A stretch of 5,970 nt of DNA from an uncultured Opitutia bacterium (GTDB lineage: Bacteria; Verrucomicrobiota; Verrucomicrobiia; Opitutales; UBA953), in the NCBI GenBank assembly GCA_903929325.1, contig CAIYUD010000055.1, forward strand, positions 1 to 5,970, written 5' to 3'. Position 1 is the first letter of the stretch; every line of letters begins with the position of its first letter. A model generated the notes under the pieces. The model saw nothing but the letters and a program-made list of their open reading frames with translations, was not told the origin of the DNA and searched no databases. Shown here in pieces: positions 1-5,941 of this stretch. A program made the translations under genes and the position numbers.

Positions 1-33
1 AGCGAGGATCAACTCAAGCTTGTCGACACTCAC
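1..33 (-). CDS. 5' end of an unidentified gene, overlapping the hemH stop by GTGA
   Basis: On the minus strand a GTG codon at 33-31 overlaps the hemH TGA stop (32-30) in the classic 4-base GTGA arrangement. Its frame stays open for all 11 codons to the window edge, reading M-S-V-D-K-L-E-L-I-L-A with GTG as Met. Such overlaps usually mark translationally coupled genes in one operon, so this is probably the next gene of the heme cluster. Eleven residues are too few to identify a product. A protoporphyrinogen oxidase would fit the pathway gap but nothing in these residues shows it. The open frame could also be chance. Confidence 0.35.
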   Translation of the reverse strand, partial: MSVDKLELILA

Positions 34-1055
34 ACGTGCGAAGGCTGCCAGCGCGCCACGCGATCAGCAAGGTAACGCACATAGACATCCTGGTCATTCA
101 AGCAGGGGATTTGTTGGAAGGACTCGCCGCCTGCGTGCATGAAGTCTTCCTTACCCTCTTCGCTAATTTCCTCAATGGTCTCGAGGCAATCTGCCGTAAA
201 GGCAGGACACATAACTAAAAGGTTTTTCACACCTTCGGATGGTAAAGCTTCTAGACGCTTATCGGTATAAGGTCTCAACCATTGCTCAGGACCGAAGCGC
301 GACTGGAATGCCAACTCGACTTGATCCTTACGTAAACCAGCTGCGATGCGGAATAACTCCGTCGTCCGCGTGCACTGGTGCCGGTAACAATTGGCATGGC
401 TTGGATTGGCGACTTCACAGCAGTTTGGGACCTTGGTACAATGCGCCTTGGAGGCGTCGCCCTTACGCAGGTGGCGCTCAGGCACGCCGTGGTACGAGAA
501 GAGCACTTTATCAAACGGTTTACTTAACCAGGGCTTAGCCGACTCCACCAGCGCATTGATGTAGGCCGGATCATTGAAGTAAGGCTGAAGCATCTGCCAG
601 CGCATACCAGGGGCGCGCTCAAGCAGTTCTTCTTGGAATTTTACGACGACTGTCTCGTAACTCGACATCGCATAGTGTGGGTACTGCGGTAGCACAAAGA
701 CTTCATCCACACCCATCTCCTTAAGTTTATCGACTGCTTGTGCGCACGAAGGCTCACCGTAACGCATACCTGTAATGACGGGCAGACCACAGGCGGCCTC
801 TAGTTTCTTGCGAAGCTTCTCGGTCGTTACCAACAGCGGGGCGCCCTCAGGCGTCCAAACCGTTTTATAGGCAGCTGCGGATTTACGCGGACGTGTCCGT
901 AAGACAATGCCCTCGAGCAACGCGAAACGGAAGGCTGCAGGATAATCAATCACGCGCTCGTCGCCCAAGAATTCGCGGAGATACGTACGTACATCACCCA
1001 CCGATGTACTTTTCGGCGATCCTAGGTTAAGTAAAACTACAGCGCGTTTAGACAT
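30..1055 (-). CDS. hemH: Ferrochelatase (protoporphyrin/coproporphyrin iron chelatase) with internal cysteine cluster
   Basis: The product inserts ferrous iron into a porphyrin ring, the terminal heme step, and is usually cytosolic or membrane-associated. From ATG 1055 it has 341 residues, normal for the family. It opens with the typical LLNLGSP block (residues 8-14). The catalytic histidine lies in SYHGVPERH (H189). The conserved glutamate lies in the CLETIEEI block (about E292), and the C-terminal CLND element is present. Between GD (199-200) and the following helix there is an insertion with five cysteines at 206, 212, 213, 223 and 228. This resembles the internal [2Fe-2S] ligand region described for Myxococcus and Bdellovibrio ferrochelatases. 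The frame is open upstream to 1181, but that extension overlaps hemE and precedes the family N-terminus, so ATG 1055 is chosen. It lies 16 bp after the hemE stop, with no clear Shine-Dalgarno at normal spacing. Translation may be coupled to hemE. Confidence 0.95.
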   Translation of the reverse strand: MSKRAVVLLNLGSPKSTSVGDVRTYLREFLGDERVIDYPAAFRFALLEGIVLRTRPRKSAAAYKTVWTPEGAPLLVTTEKLRKKLEAACGLPVITGMRYGEPSCAQAVDKLKEMGVDEVFVLPQYPHYAMSSYETVVVKFQEELLERAPGMRWQMLQPYFNDPAYINALVESAKPWLSKPFDKVLFSYHGVPERHLRKGDASKAHCTKVPNCCEVANPSHANCYRHQCTRTTELFRIAAGLRKDQVELAFQSRFGPEQWLRPYTDKRLEALPSEGVKNLLVMCPAFTADCLETIEEISEEGKEDFMHAGGESFQQIPCLNDQDVYVRYLADRVARWQPSHV

Positions 1056-1071
1056 AGGTTTATTTAAAGCA

Positions 1072-2100
1072 TTAGTCTCCAGATTGTATGACCGCGTCAA
1101 CCACCGCGGCAAAAGTTTCAATCTTTGCCTCGGGGGTAATGCCATGTCCGAGGTTAAAGATATGTCCTGGATTCCCCGCATTATCGGCGAGCACTGCCTT
1201 TGTTGCGATGACAGCCTCTTCTGGGCTACGCGTCATCCATTCGGGGTCTAAATTACCCTGCAGGCAAATCGGACGGTTCACGAGCTTGCGAATTTCTGAA
1301 AGGGGTAGCTCCCAATCGACACCCAACACCGGAACCCCTGTACCTGCGAGAGCGCGCGCATCATGCGATTTTCCTTTAGCGTATAAAATGACCGGAGCTC
1401 CGGCTGGTAGTTTTTGCAGAACGGCTCGAATCCACCGCAATGAAAGTCGCTCGTAGGCTTCACCCTCAAGCAAGCCTGCCCAACTGTCAAAAATCTGAAT
1501 GGCGTCGGCGCCCGCTGCGAGCTGTCGGTTTAAATACTCCGCGACGGTATCTGCGAGAACGCCGAGGAGTTTTTCGAAAGTTGCAGGCTGGCTCCGCGCA
1601 AACTCAAGTGTCTTCGGAAATCCTTCAGCACTGCCACCGTCAACAAGGTAACAGGCCAACGTCCAAGGACTACCCGCAAAGCCAAGCAACGCCTTCGTGT
1701 CACCTAATTCGCGTCGAATCTGACGCAACGCTGCGTAGACATACTCCAAACGATCGGCCGCGCCGTGCGGTGAGAGTTTTAGGATGTCGGCTTCATTCGC
1801 CAAAGCTCGATCCATTTGAATGCCACCCGCATCACGAAAACGGTAAGGTACCCCGAGCGCTTCGGGAATAACCAGGATGTCGCTAAAGAGAATAGCGGCA
1901 TCGAGCGGAAAGCGGCGAAGTGGCTGAAGGGTAACTTCGGTGGCTAAGTCGGGCGTACGCACCATCGTCACAAAATCGGTCTTCGCCTTGAGGGCACGGT
2001 ACTCAGGTAAATAACGTCCCGCTTGGCGCATGATCCAGACGGGCGCGCGTCCGTGAGGTTCGCACCGCACGGCCTTCAAAAAGCGCTCGCGGGAAGTCAT
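1072..2100 (-). CDS. hemE: Uroporphyrinogen decarboxylase
   Basis: This cytosolic enzyme removes four acetate carboxyls from uroporphyrinogen III to give coproporphyrinogen III, without a cofactor. The 342 residues match the usual family length. Hallmarks appear in order. The N-terminal signature PVWIMRQAGRYLPEY (residues 20-34) holds the substrate-binding arginines R25 and R29. The LFSDIL block holds the conserved active-site aspartate (D74). GFAGSPWTLACY carries the conserved tyrosine (Y151). IQIFDSWAG (201-209) and GHGITPE with the conserved histidine (H319) follow. The ATG at 2100 places the signature where the family has it. No strong ribosome-binding site is visible upstream. The gene is the middle one of hemF-hemE-hemH, 45 bp after hemF and 16 bp before hemH, so it is probably expressed from the hemF side. 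All key residues I can recognise are intact. Confidence 0.97.
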   Translation of the reverse strand: MTSRERFLKAVRCEPHGRAPVWIMRQAGRYLPEYRALKAKTDFVTMVRTPDLATEVTLQPLRRFPLDAAILFSDILVIPEALGVPYRFRDAGGIQMDRALANEADILKLSPHGAADRLEYVYAALRQIRRELGDTKALLGFAGSPWTLACYLVDGGSAEGFPKTLEFARSQPATFEKLLGVLADTVAEYLNRQLAAGADAIQIFDSWAGLLEGEAYERLSLRWIRAVLQKLPAGAPVILYAKGKSHDARALAGTGVPVLGVDWELPLSEIRKLVNRPICLQGNLDPEWMTRSPEEAVIATKAVLADNAGNPGHIFNLGHGITPEAKIETFAAVVDAVIQSGD

Positions 2101-2145
2101 GGGTCGAGCATTCCAACCATCCGCCAGTTGGCAAGCGGGGAGGTG

Positions 2146-3024
2146 TTAGACCCAGTCACGGGGCTTAATGAAATCGAGCAACGCAGCTTCGGGCGAACCT
2201 ACTTCAGGAGAATGACAATACCCCCAGCGCGCCCGTGATGGCATCGACATCAAAATCGACTCCGTACGTCCGCCTGATTGCAGACCAAAAAGTGTCCCAC
2301 GATCCCAAACTAAATTAAATTCAACGTAACGTCCGCGACGGATTTCTTGCCATTCAACTTCCCGAGTTCCGTAAGGCATGTCTTTGCGTCGACGTAAAAT
2401 ATCACACAGGGCAGGACCGTAAGCCGATCCAACTTTTTGCATCATCGCAAAAGCGTTTGCGAAATCGCCTTCATTAAAATCATCAAAGAATACGCCGCCG
2501 ATTCCGCGATTCTCTCCGCGGTGTTTAAGTGAGAAATATTCATCGCACCATTTTTTGAAACGCGGGTAAAGCGAACCTGTGGCTTCACGTGATGCCTTAT
2601 GCCAAGCGACAGCATCTTCCTCGAAACCATAAAAAGGCGTTAGGTCAAAACCGCCACCAAACCACCAAATGGGATTAGGCCCTTCCGTGGAGAAAAACCG
2701 AACATTCATGTGCGATGTTGGGCAGTATGGATTCAGTGGATGCTGAACCACGGAGACACCCATGGCACGAAAAGGACGTCCGACGAGCTCAGGGCGATGC
2801 TGCGTAGCCGAAGGCGGTAGTTTCGTGCCCCTGACATCCGAAAAAGCCACCCCACCCTTTTCAATAACGGCTCCGCCGCTGATGACACGCGTACGTCCAC
2901 CACCACCTTCAGCGCGCTCCCACGTATCGGTGACAAATTTCGCCTTACCATCCACTGCCTCTATCTGCGCACAGAGCGTATCCTGTAACCCGAGGAGGTA
3001 GCTGTGTACGGCATCAAAGTCCAT
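2146..3024 (-). CDS. hemF: Oxygen-dependent coproporphyrinogen III oxidase
   Basis: HemF oxidatively decarboxylates coproporphyrinogen III to protoporphyrinogen IX using O2. It works as a soluble homodimer. The 292 residues follow the E. coli enzyme (about 299) closely over the whole length. Recognisable blocks include GGGGRTRVI (40-48), HRPEL (76-80), PTSHMNVRFF (102-111), WWFGGGFDLTPFYGFEEDA (120-138), the GIGGVFFDDFN signature (174-184), RGRYVEFNLVWDRGTLFGLQ (230-249) and a terminal RDWV identical to E. coli. Histidines at 95, 105, 142 and 169 correspond by spacing to the four conserved family histidines. The ATG at 3024 has a good Shine-Dalgarno AGGAG nine bases upstream. It is the first gene of the heme operon and lies divergent to the membrane-protein gene at 3158. 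It signals an aerobic lifestyle. No hemN alternative is in the window. Confidence 0.97.
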   Translation of the reverse strand: MDFDAVHSYLLGLQDTLCAQIEAVDGKAKFVTDTWERAEGGGGRTRVISGGAVIEKGGVAFSDVRGTKLPPSATQHRPELVGRPFRAMGVSVVQHPLNPYCPTSHMNVRFFSTEGPNPIWWFGGGFDLTPFYGFEEDAVAWHKASREATGSLYPRFKKWCDEYFSLKHRGENRGIGGVFFDDFNEGDFANAFAMMQKVGSAYGPALCDILRRRKDMPYGTREVEWQEIRRGRYVEFNLVWDRGTLFGLQSGGRTESILMSMPSRARWGYCHSPEVGSPEAALLDFIKPRDWV

Positions 3025-3033
3025 GGGGGTATA

Positions 3034-3038
3034 CTCCT
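3034..3038 (-). promoter_or_regulatory. Shine-Dalgarno site of hemF
   Basis: The plus strand reads CTCCT, so the minus strand has AGGAG, followed by nine bases and the hemF ATG. It is the only strong ribosome-binding site I see in front of any gene of this window, and it fixes the hemF start. Confidence 0.8.
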
Positions 3039-3089
3039 AAAAGTGGACGACGGGTCAACCCTCACACCGCACCTCATTTAAAGTAAAGA

Positions 3090-3114
3090 GGGGCTTAAGG
3101 CACCCCGAAGCCCC
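3090..3114 (-). terminator. Stem-loop in the divergent intergenic region, terminator-like on the minus strand
   Basis: GGGGCTT (3090-3096) and AAGCCCC (3108-3114) form a perfect 7-bp inverted repeat around an 11-base loop. Read leftward, the stem is followed by the T-rich stretch TCTTTACTTT, an imperfect U-tract. Read rightward, there is no T-tract. A leftward terminator here would stop antisense transcription arriving through the 3158-3841 gene before it enters hemF. It could instead be an operator or a leader hairpin. Function is inferred from shape only. Confidence 0.4.
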
Positions 3115-3125
3115 ACTGTTGGCTC

Positions 3126-3157
3126 GCAGAAAGCCAGACCTCTGCTTGGCTTTCAGC
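3126..3157 (+). repeat. Imperfect inverted repeat ending directly at the start codon of the rightward gene
   Basis: GAAAGCCA (3129-3136) is exactly complementary to TGGCTTTC (3147-3154), with a 10-base loop. Beyond an A/A mismatch (3128, 3155), GC at 3126-3127 pairs with GC at 3156-3157, giving about 10 pairs that end one base before ATG 3158. A second, exclusive pairing is possible between GCAGA (3126-3130) and TCTGC (3141-3145). In the mRNA this could cover the start region. On DNA it could be a regulator site. It is a real symmetry, but its function is unknown. Confidence 0.45.
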
Positions 3158-3841
3158 ATGATGCCACTCCAAGCACGCCTCGAACTCATGTTCATCGGCC
3201 TCGGCATTGTGGCACTCGCTATACCTTGGATGGCCTGGGCGCGACTACGCACCCTGGAGAAACGTCACGGGCGCGTCTTACTCGTGCGCGGCGTAACGGG
3301 CGAACAAGCCGCACGCATTGTTTTACTCCGCGGTGAAATTGAGCAAGTGCCAGTCGACGAAGCTTTAGACTTTTTAGGGGATAATTACGCCGCCTCTGAG
3401 CCAGCGGTAAAACTCGCACAACGTACCTATTTTAGCCGTACACTCTTTGCCGTCGTGCGAGCTGCCGGCGTTGCTGCCCACGGCTTACAACACCGAGACC
3501 GCGATCGTCGCGTCGGCCGCTTGGGTCGAATGGATGGCGTACTTATTCTCTGGGGAAATGCTTGGCCTATCCTTGCATTGGGCACCTTGCTGTCCCCCGG
3601 TCGCCTCACAGGACTCGCCGTATTTGCAGTGATGGCTATCTGCCTGGGACTTGCCCAAATTATTTCCCATCGCACAGTGGTCGATGCCATCCGACGTGCG
3701 CGTACAGAACTTGAGGGCGCTCGATTACTCGACGGACACCCCAAAAACGAAATTTCAGACGCACTCGAAGCCGCTCGCCTCGAGCACCTCGCCCTTTCCG
3801 CTAAACGAACTATCTGGGGAGCTCTCCGGCCGCGCAACTAA
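3158..3841 (+). CDS. YugP-like membrane protein with degenerate zinc-peptidase active site
   Basis: The 227-residue product (from ATG 3158) looks like the YugP-type neutral zinc metallopeptidases (Pfam Zn_peptidase_2), aligned by eye from memory of the family pattern. It has an N-terminal transmembrane segment (about 8-27) and a GVTGEQAARIVL block (45-56) matching the family GLTGxExAR. A YFSRTLFAVVRAA stretch leads into the active-site position. Two hydrophobic segments follow (about 128-146 and 149-169), then VDAIRRA (175-181) matching the family FxASRRA. The total length also fits (about 225). The family HExGH motif, however, reads GVAAH (residues 104-108): only the last histidine remains. 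The metal-binding glutamate before the FxASRRA-like block is Val174. The protein is therefore predicted not to hydrolyse peptides by the usual mechanism. The frame is intact, so it is probably not a simple pseudogene. An alternative TTG start at 3119 adds 13 residues, and ATG 3161 or ATG 3188 are also possible. None has a clear Shine-Dalgarno. It is divergent from hemF. Confidence 0.8.
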   Translation: MMPLQARLELMFIGLGIVALAIPWMAWARLRTLEKRHGRVLLVRGVTGEQAARIVLLRGEIEQVPVDEALDFLGDNYAASEPAVKLAQRTYFSRTLFAVVRAAGVAAHGLQHRDRDRRVGRLGRMDGVLILWGNAWPILALGTLLSPGRLTGLAVFAVMAICLGLAQIISHRTVVDAIRRARTELEGARLLDGHPKNEISDALEAARLEHLALSAKRTIWGALRPRN

Positions 3842-3850
3842 TCGAGATTA
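3839..3850. repeat. Symmetric junction of two convergent stop codons
   Basis: The sequence TAATCGAGATTA contains the TAA stop of the rightward gene (3839-3841) and, on the minus strand, the TAA stop of the leftward gene (3850-3848). Five bases on each side are complementary around a GA centre. Only 6 bp separate the stops and there is no hairpin plus T-tract here, so no dedicated intrinsic terminator sits between the two genes. Part of the symmetry follows automatically from both stops being TAA. Confidence 0.4.
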
Positions 3851-5881
3851 TTTCTTCTCAGGTTCAACAGGAGCGGGCTTATCTTTCTCAAAGACGCGCT
3901 CTGCCTCCACCAGTTCAGGTTTAGCGGACTTACCAAGACGTTTTAACGCAGCGACGCGCAAGCCATAGACCGCTGCATACAGTTCATCGGGTTGTGGTTT
4001 ACCTTTTTTATCCAAAGACCAGCGCGGAATACCCACTTGGGTAAGTTCAATGAACACGCTGTTCGCCCATTCAGCCGTTTGTTTAGGCTCAGCGTCACGC
4101 AAAGCTAGGAGGCGGGCGGAAACACGTGCGATGGCGGCGTCACGAGGCTTACCTTTCAATTGATCGGCAGCGACAATCGCCGCGTGAGCAGTCTGTAATG
4201 ACGCAGGCAGTCCATCGACCTTGATGTCATATTTAGCTAAAAGGCCATCCGTTATCTTAGAATCATACGCCATCTTCATTTGGGCACGCCGGGCAATCTC
4301 TGTACGCAATGCCTGCCGAGTCTCAGTTGGACTAACACCCTTTTTAAATAACCGTTCGAATATCTCGCGTGTTAATTCGTCGCCTGTAAGCTTAGCAATG
4401 CTCGCGCCACGATCTGATTTCCCACGGGCTCCGCCGCCACCCAACTTAGCAAAATCCGTGTCTGCGGAAAGTTTCTCGGCTACCTCGATTTGCGAATTAG
4501 GCGTCAATAATAACGCATCCATCTCTGTCAGTAAACGTGCAGCCTCTGGCCCGTTATCAATACCTTGAGCCAAAACTTTCCATAAACTTAATTCGTAAGG
4601 GTTTGTTTGTAGCGACTGACGAATATACCGTTCGCGCTTAAGGGCATCCGTTTGACTTAACGCAAACCAACCTAAAATACGCCCGCGCTGAAAACGGTCC
4701 AAGCCGAGGTTCATCGCCTGAACGAGTGCGACGCAATTAACTGCATGACGTGCTTCAAACGGTTCAAACTGTGGTAACTCTGGGCTAACCACGGAGACCT
4801 CGAGCCCGGAGATGCTTTGGCCGATGCCAAAAGTCCAAGCATTGTTTTTCTCATTCCAGCCGTATTCGGCATAAGCACGGTGGCCAGGCTGCGGACAACC
4901 ATGGGTAGGTTGACCGAGCGCACGACGGAACATATCGCCCATCGTCGACAGTCGCCCACAGACCCCGCCGTCTTCCCAAATACGCGGCAACGAGTTCGGG
5001 TTCCAGTTACTCGCTTTATACTTAATCGCAGGGACGCGATCGTAATCCCAAGAATAGTGTCCGTAACCGATAATACCCGATCCTAAGCCCGCTACCTGTC
5101 CCCAATAGCGATCCCAAATCCATGCACATTCATCAGCGGAGACCGTAGTCTGAAACCACGTCATCAAGGGCCAAGGAGCTTTATCGGTCGGAAAGATAGG
5201 CCAGGCCAATTTACTACCAACAGGTTTCGGTGATTCTAATTTCGCAACCATCCAAACAATAAAATCCGGTACACTCTGATGAAGTCTTTCAGGATAGGTA
5301 CCTGAGGCAATCGCTACCTGATTCCAGAATCCTTTATCCTTCGCCTCGGCTGGACTTACGTTCGCAGCTTTTAATACCTCTGCAGTATTCTCCATTACTT
5401 TAAGGTACGACGTGTTGCTCGACTTCATCCAGGCGACGACTTTGAGAACAACGGGCGACCACTCTGTTTGTGGTTTTTCTGAATACTTATTAAATTTTTC
5501 TCCCAAAGAAGCACCGAGCAATAAATGTGCGTATTTGTCCGCAAGTTTTGGATCCAAGCTGCGACGTAATAAATCTAAGTTTTCTGCGTACACGGCCGGC
5601 ATCGGGTGCTTGGCAAAAAGTAACCCAACATGAATAGCGGGATGTGCTTCGACCCAGTTCCAGAATTCGGGAGTGAGTGGTGCAGTTTGGCGCGCAGCAA
5701 CATCGGCATCATGAATAAAAGCATTAACCGCTGGATCTGTGAACTGCGGGAAGCGGGCAACAGGTGCATGCACACCAATCGCGCGTGCTGACTCGGCAAC
5801 ATTTCCAGAATTACTTGGCGCCTCGGCCATGCAGTGGCCAGACACCAAACCAATCATAACCATGCTCCACATTCGGTACAT
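3848..5881 (-). CDS. Exported protein with transglutaminase-like Cys/His core, function unknown
   Basis: From ATG 5881 the product has 677 residues. The N-terminus MYRMWSMVMIGLVSG followed by HCMAEA looks like a Sec signal peptide with cleavage near A19. H precedes C17, so it is not a proper lipobox. Residues 60-260 are mostly helical and Trp-rich, without a recognised domain. The centre carries DGGVCGRLSTMGDMFRRALG with Cys308 and then PGHRAYAEY with His334. This is the Cys-helix-His layout of transglutaminase-like cysteine proteins and resembles uncharacterised planctomycete and verrucomicrobial relatives. The third catalytic residue (Asp) is not evident after the WTFGI strand. Residues about 399-440 look like a TPR-type helical pair. 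A GGGG linker at 481-484 leads to a charged helical C-terminal third with a Pro/Glu/Lys tail. A TTG start at 5917 is possible but would put 12 polar residues before the signal peptide. ATG 5872 is another option. No Shine-Dalgarno is clear. The gene begins 60 bp after a tRNA. Confidence 0.8.
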   Translation of the reverse strand: MYRMWSMVMIGLVSGHCMAEAPSNSGNVAESARAIGVHAPVARFPQFTDPAVNAFIHDADVAARQTAPLTPEFWNWVEAHPAIHVGLLFAKHPMPAVYAENLDLLRRSLDPKLADKYAHLLLGASLGEKFNKYSEKPQTEWSPVVLKVVAWMKSSNTSYLKVMENTAEVLKAANVSPAEAKDKGFWNQVAIASGTYPERLHQSVPDFIVWMVAKLESPKPVGSKLAWPIFPTDKAPWPLMTWFQTTVSADECAWIWDRYWGQVAGLGSGIIGYGHYSWDYDRVPAIKYKASNWNPNSLPRIWEDGGVCGRLSTMGDMFRRALGQPTHGCPQPGHRAYAEYGWNEKNNAWTFGIGQSISGLEVSVVSPELPQFEPFEARHAVNCVALVQAMNLGLDRFQRGRILGWFALSQTDALKRERYIRQSLQTNPYELSLWKVLAQGIDNGPEAARLLTEMDALLLTPNSQIEVAEKLSADTDFAKLGGGGARGKSDRGASIAKLTGDELTREIFERLFKKGVSPTETRQALRTEIARRAQMKMAYDSKITDGLLAKYDIKVDGLPASLQTAHAAIVAADQLKGKPRDAAIARVSARLLALRDAEPKQTAEWANSVFIELTQVGIPRWSLDKKGKPQPDELYAAVYGLRVAALKRLGKSAKPELVEAERVFEKDKPAPVEPEKK

Positions 5882-5941
5882 GGATTCTAAGTTAAGCCAT
5901 AACTCGTCAGGCTCCAATAAGAACCTTGCCGAGACCTCCGC

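Noticed and set aside
1056..1181. A 42-residue N-terminal extension of hemH, open to 1181.
   Set aside because: It overlaps the hemE 3' end by 110 bp and lies before the family N-terminus (MSKRAVVLLNLGSP). ATG 1055 fits better.
1440..1871. Plus-strand open frame of 143 residues inside hemE.
   Set aside because: It lies opposite a fully conserved hemE with no domain-like character. It is a shadow frame.
2113..2131. CCAAC/GTTGG inverted repeat between hemF and hemE.
   Set aside because: Five-base arms with a 9-base loop and no T-tract. This is easily chance.
3022..3058. Possible hemF promoter: TTGACC at 3053-3058 with TATACC at 3028-3033 on the minus strand.
   Set aside because: The spacer is 19 bp, and the -10 would lie between the Shine-Dalgarno and the ATG, placing the transcript start after the ribosome-binding site.
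3055..3084. Possible rightward promoter: TCAACC (3055-3060) with TAAAGT (3079-3084), 18-bp spacer.
   Set aside because: Only about 3/6 and 4/6 matches to the consensus. This is too weak to call in an AT-richer patch.
3427..3837. Long open frame antisense to the YugP-like gene (136 residues).
   Set aside because: Arg/Ser-rich low-quality composition and fully antisense to a gene with recognisable family blocks. It is a shadow frame.
5882..5917. Start of the exported protein at TTG 5917.
   Set aside because: It would add 12 mostly polar and acidic residues ahead of the signal peptide. ATG 5881 gives a normal signal sequence.
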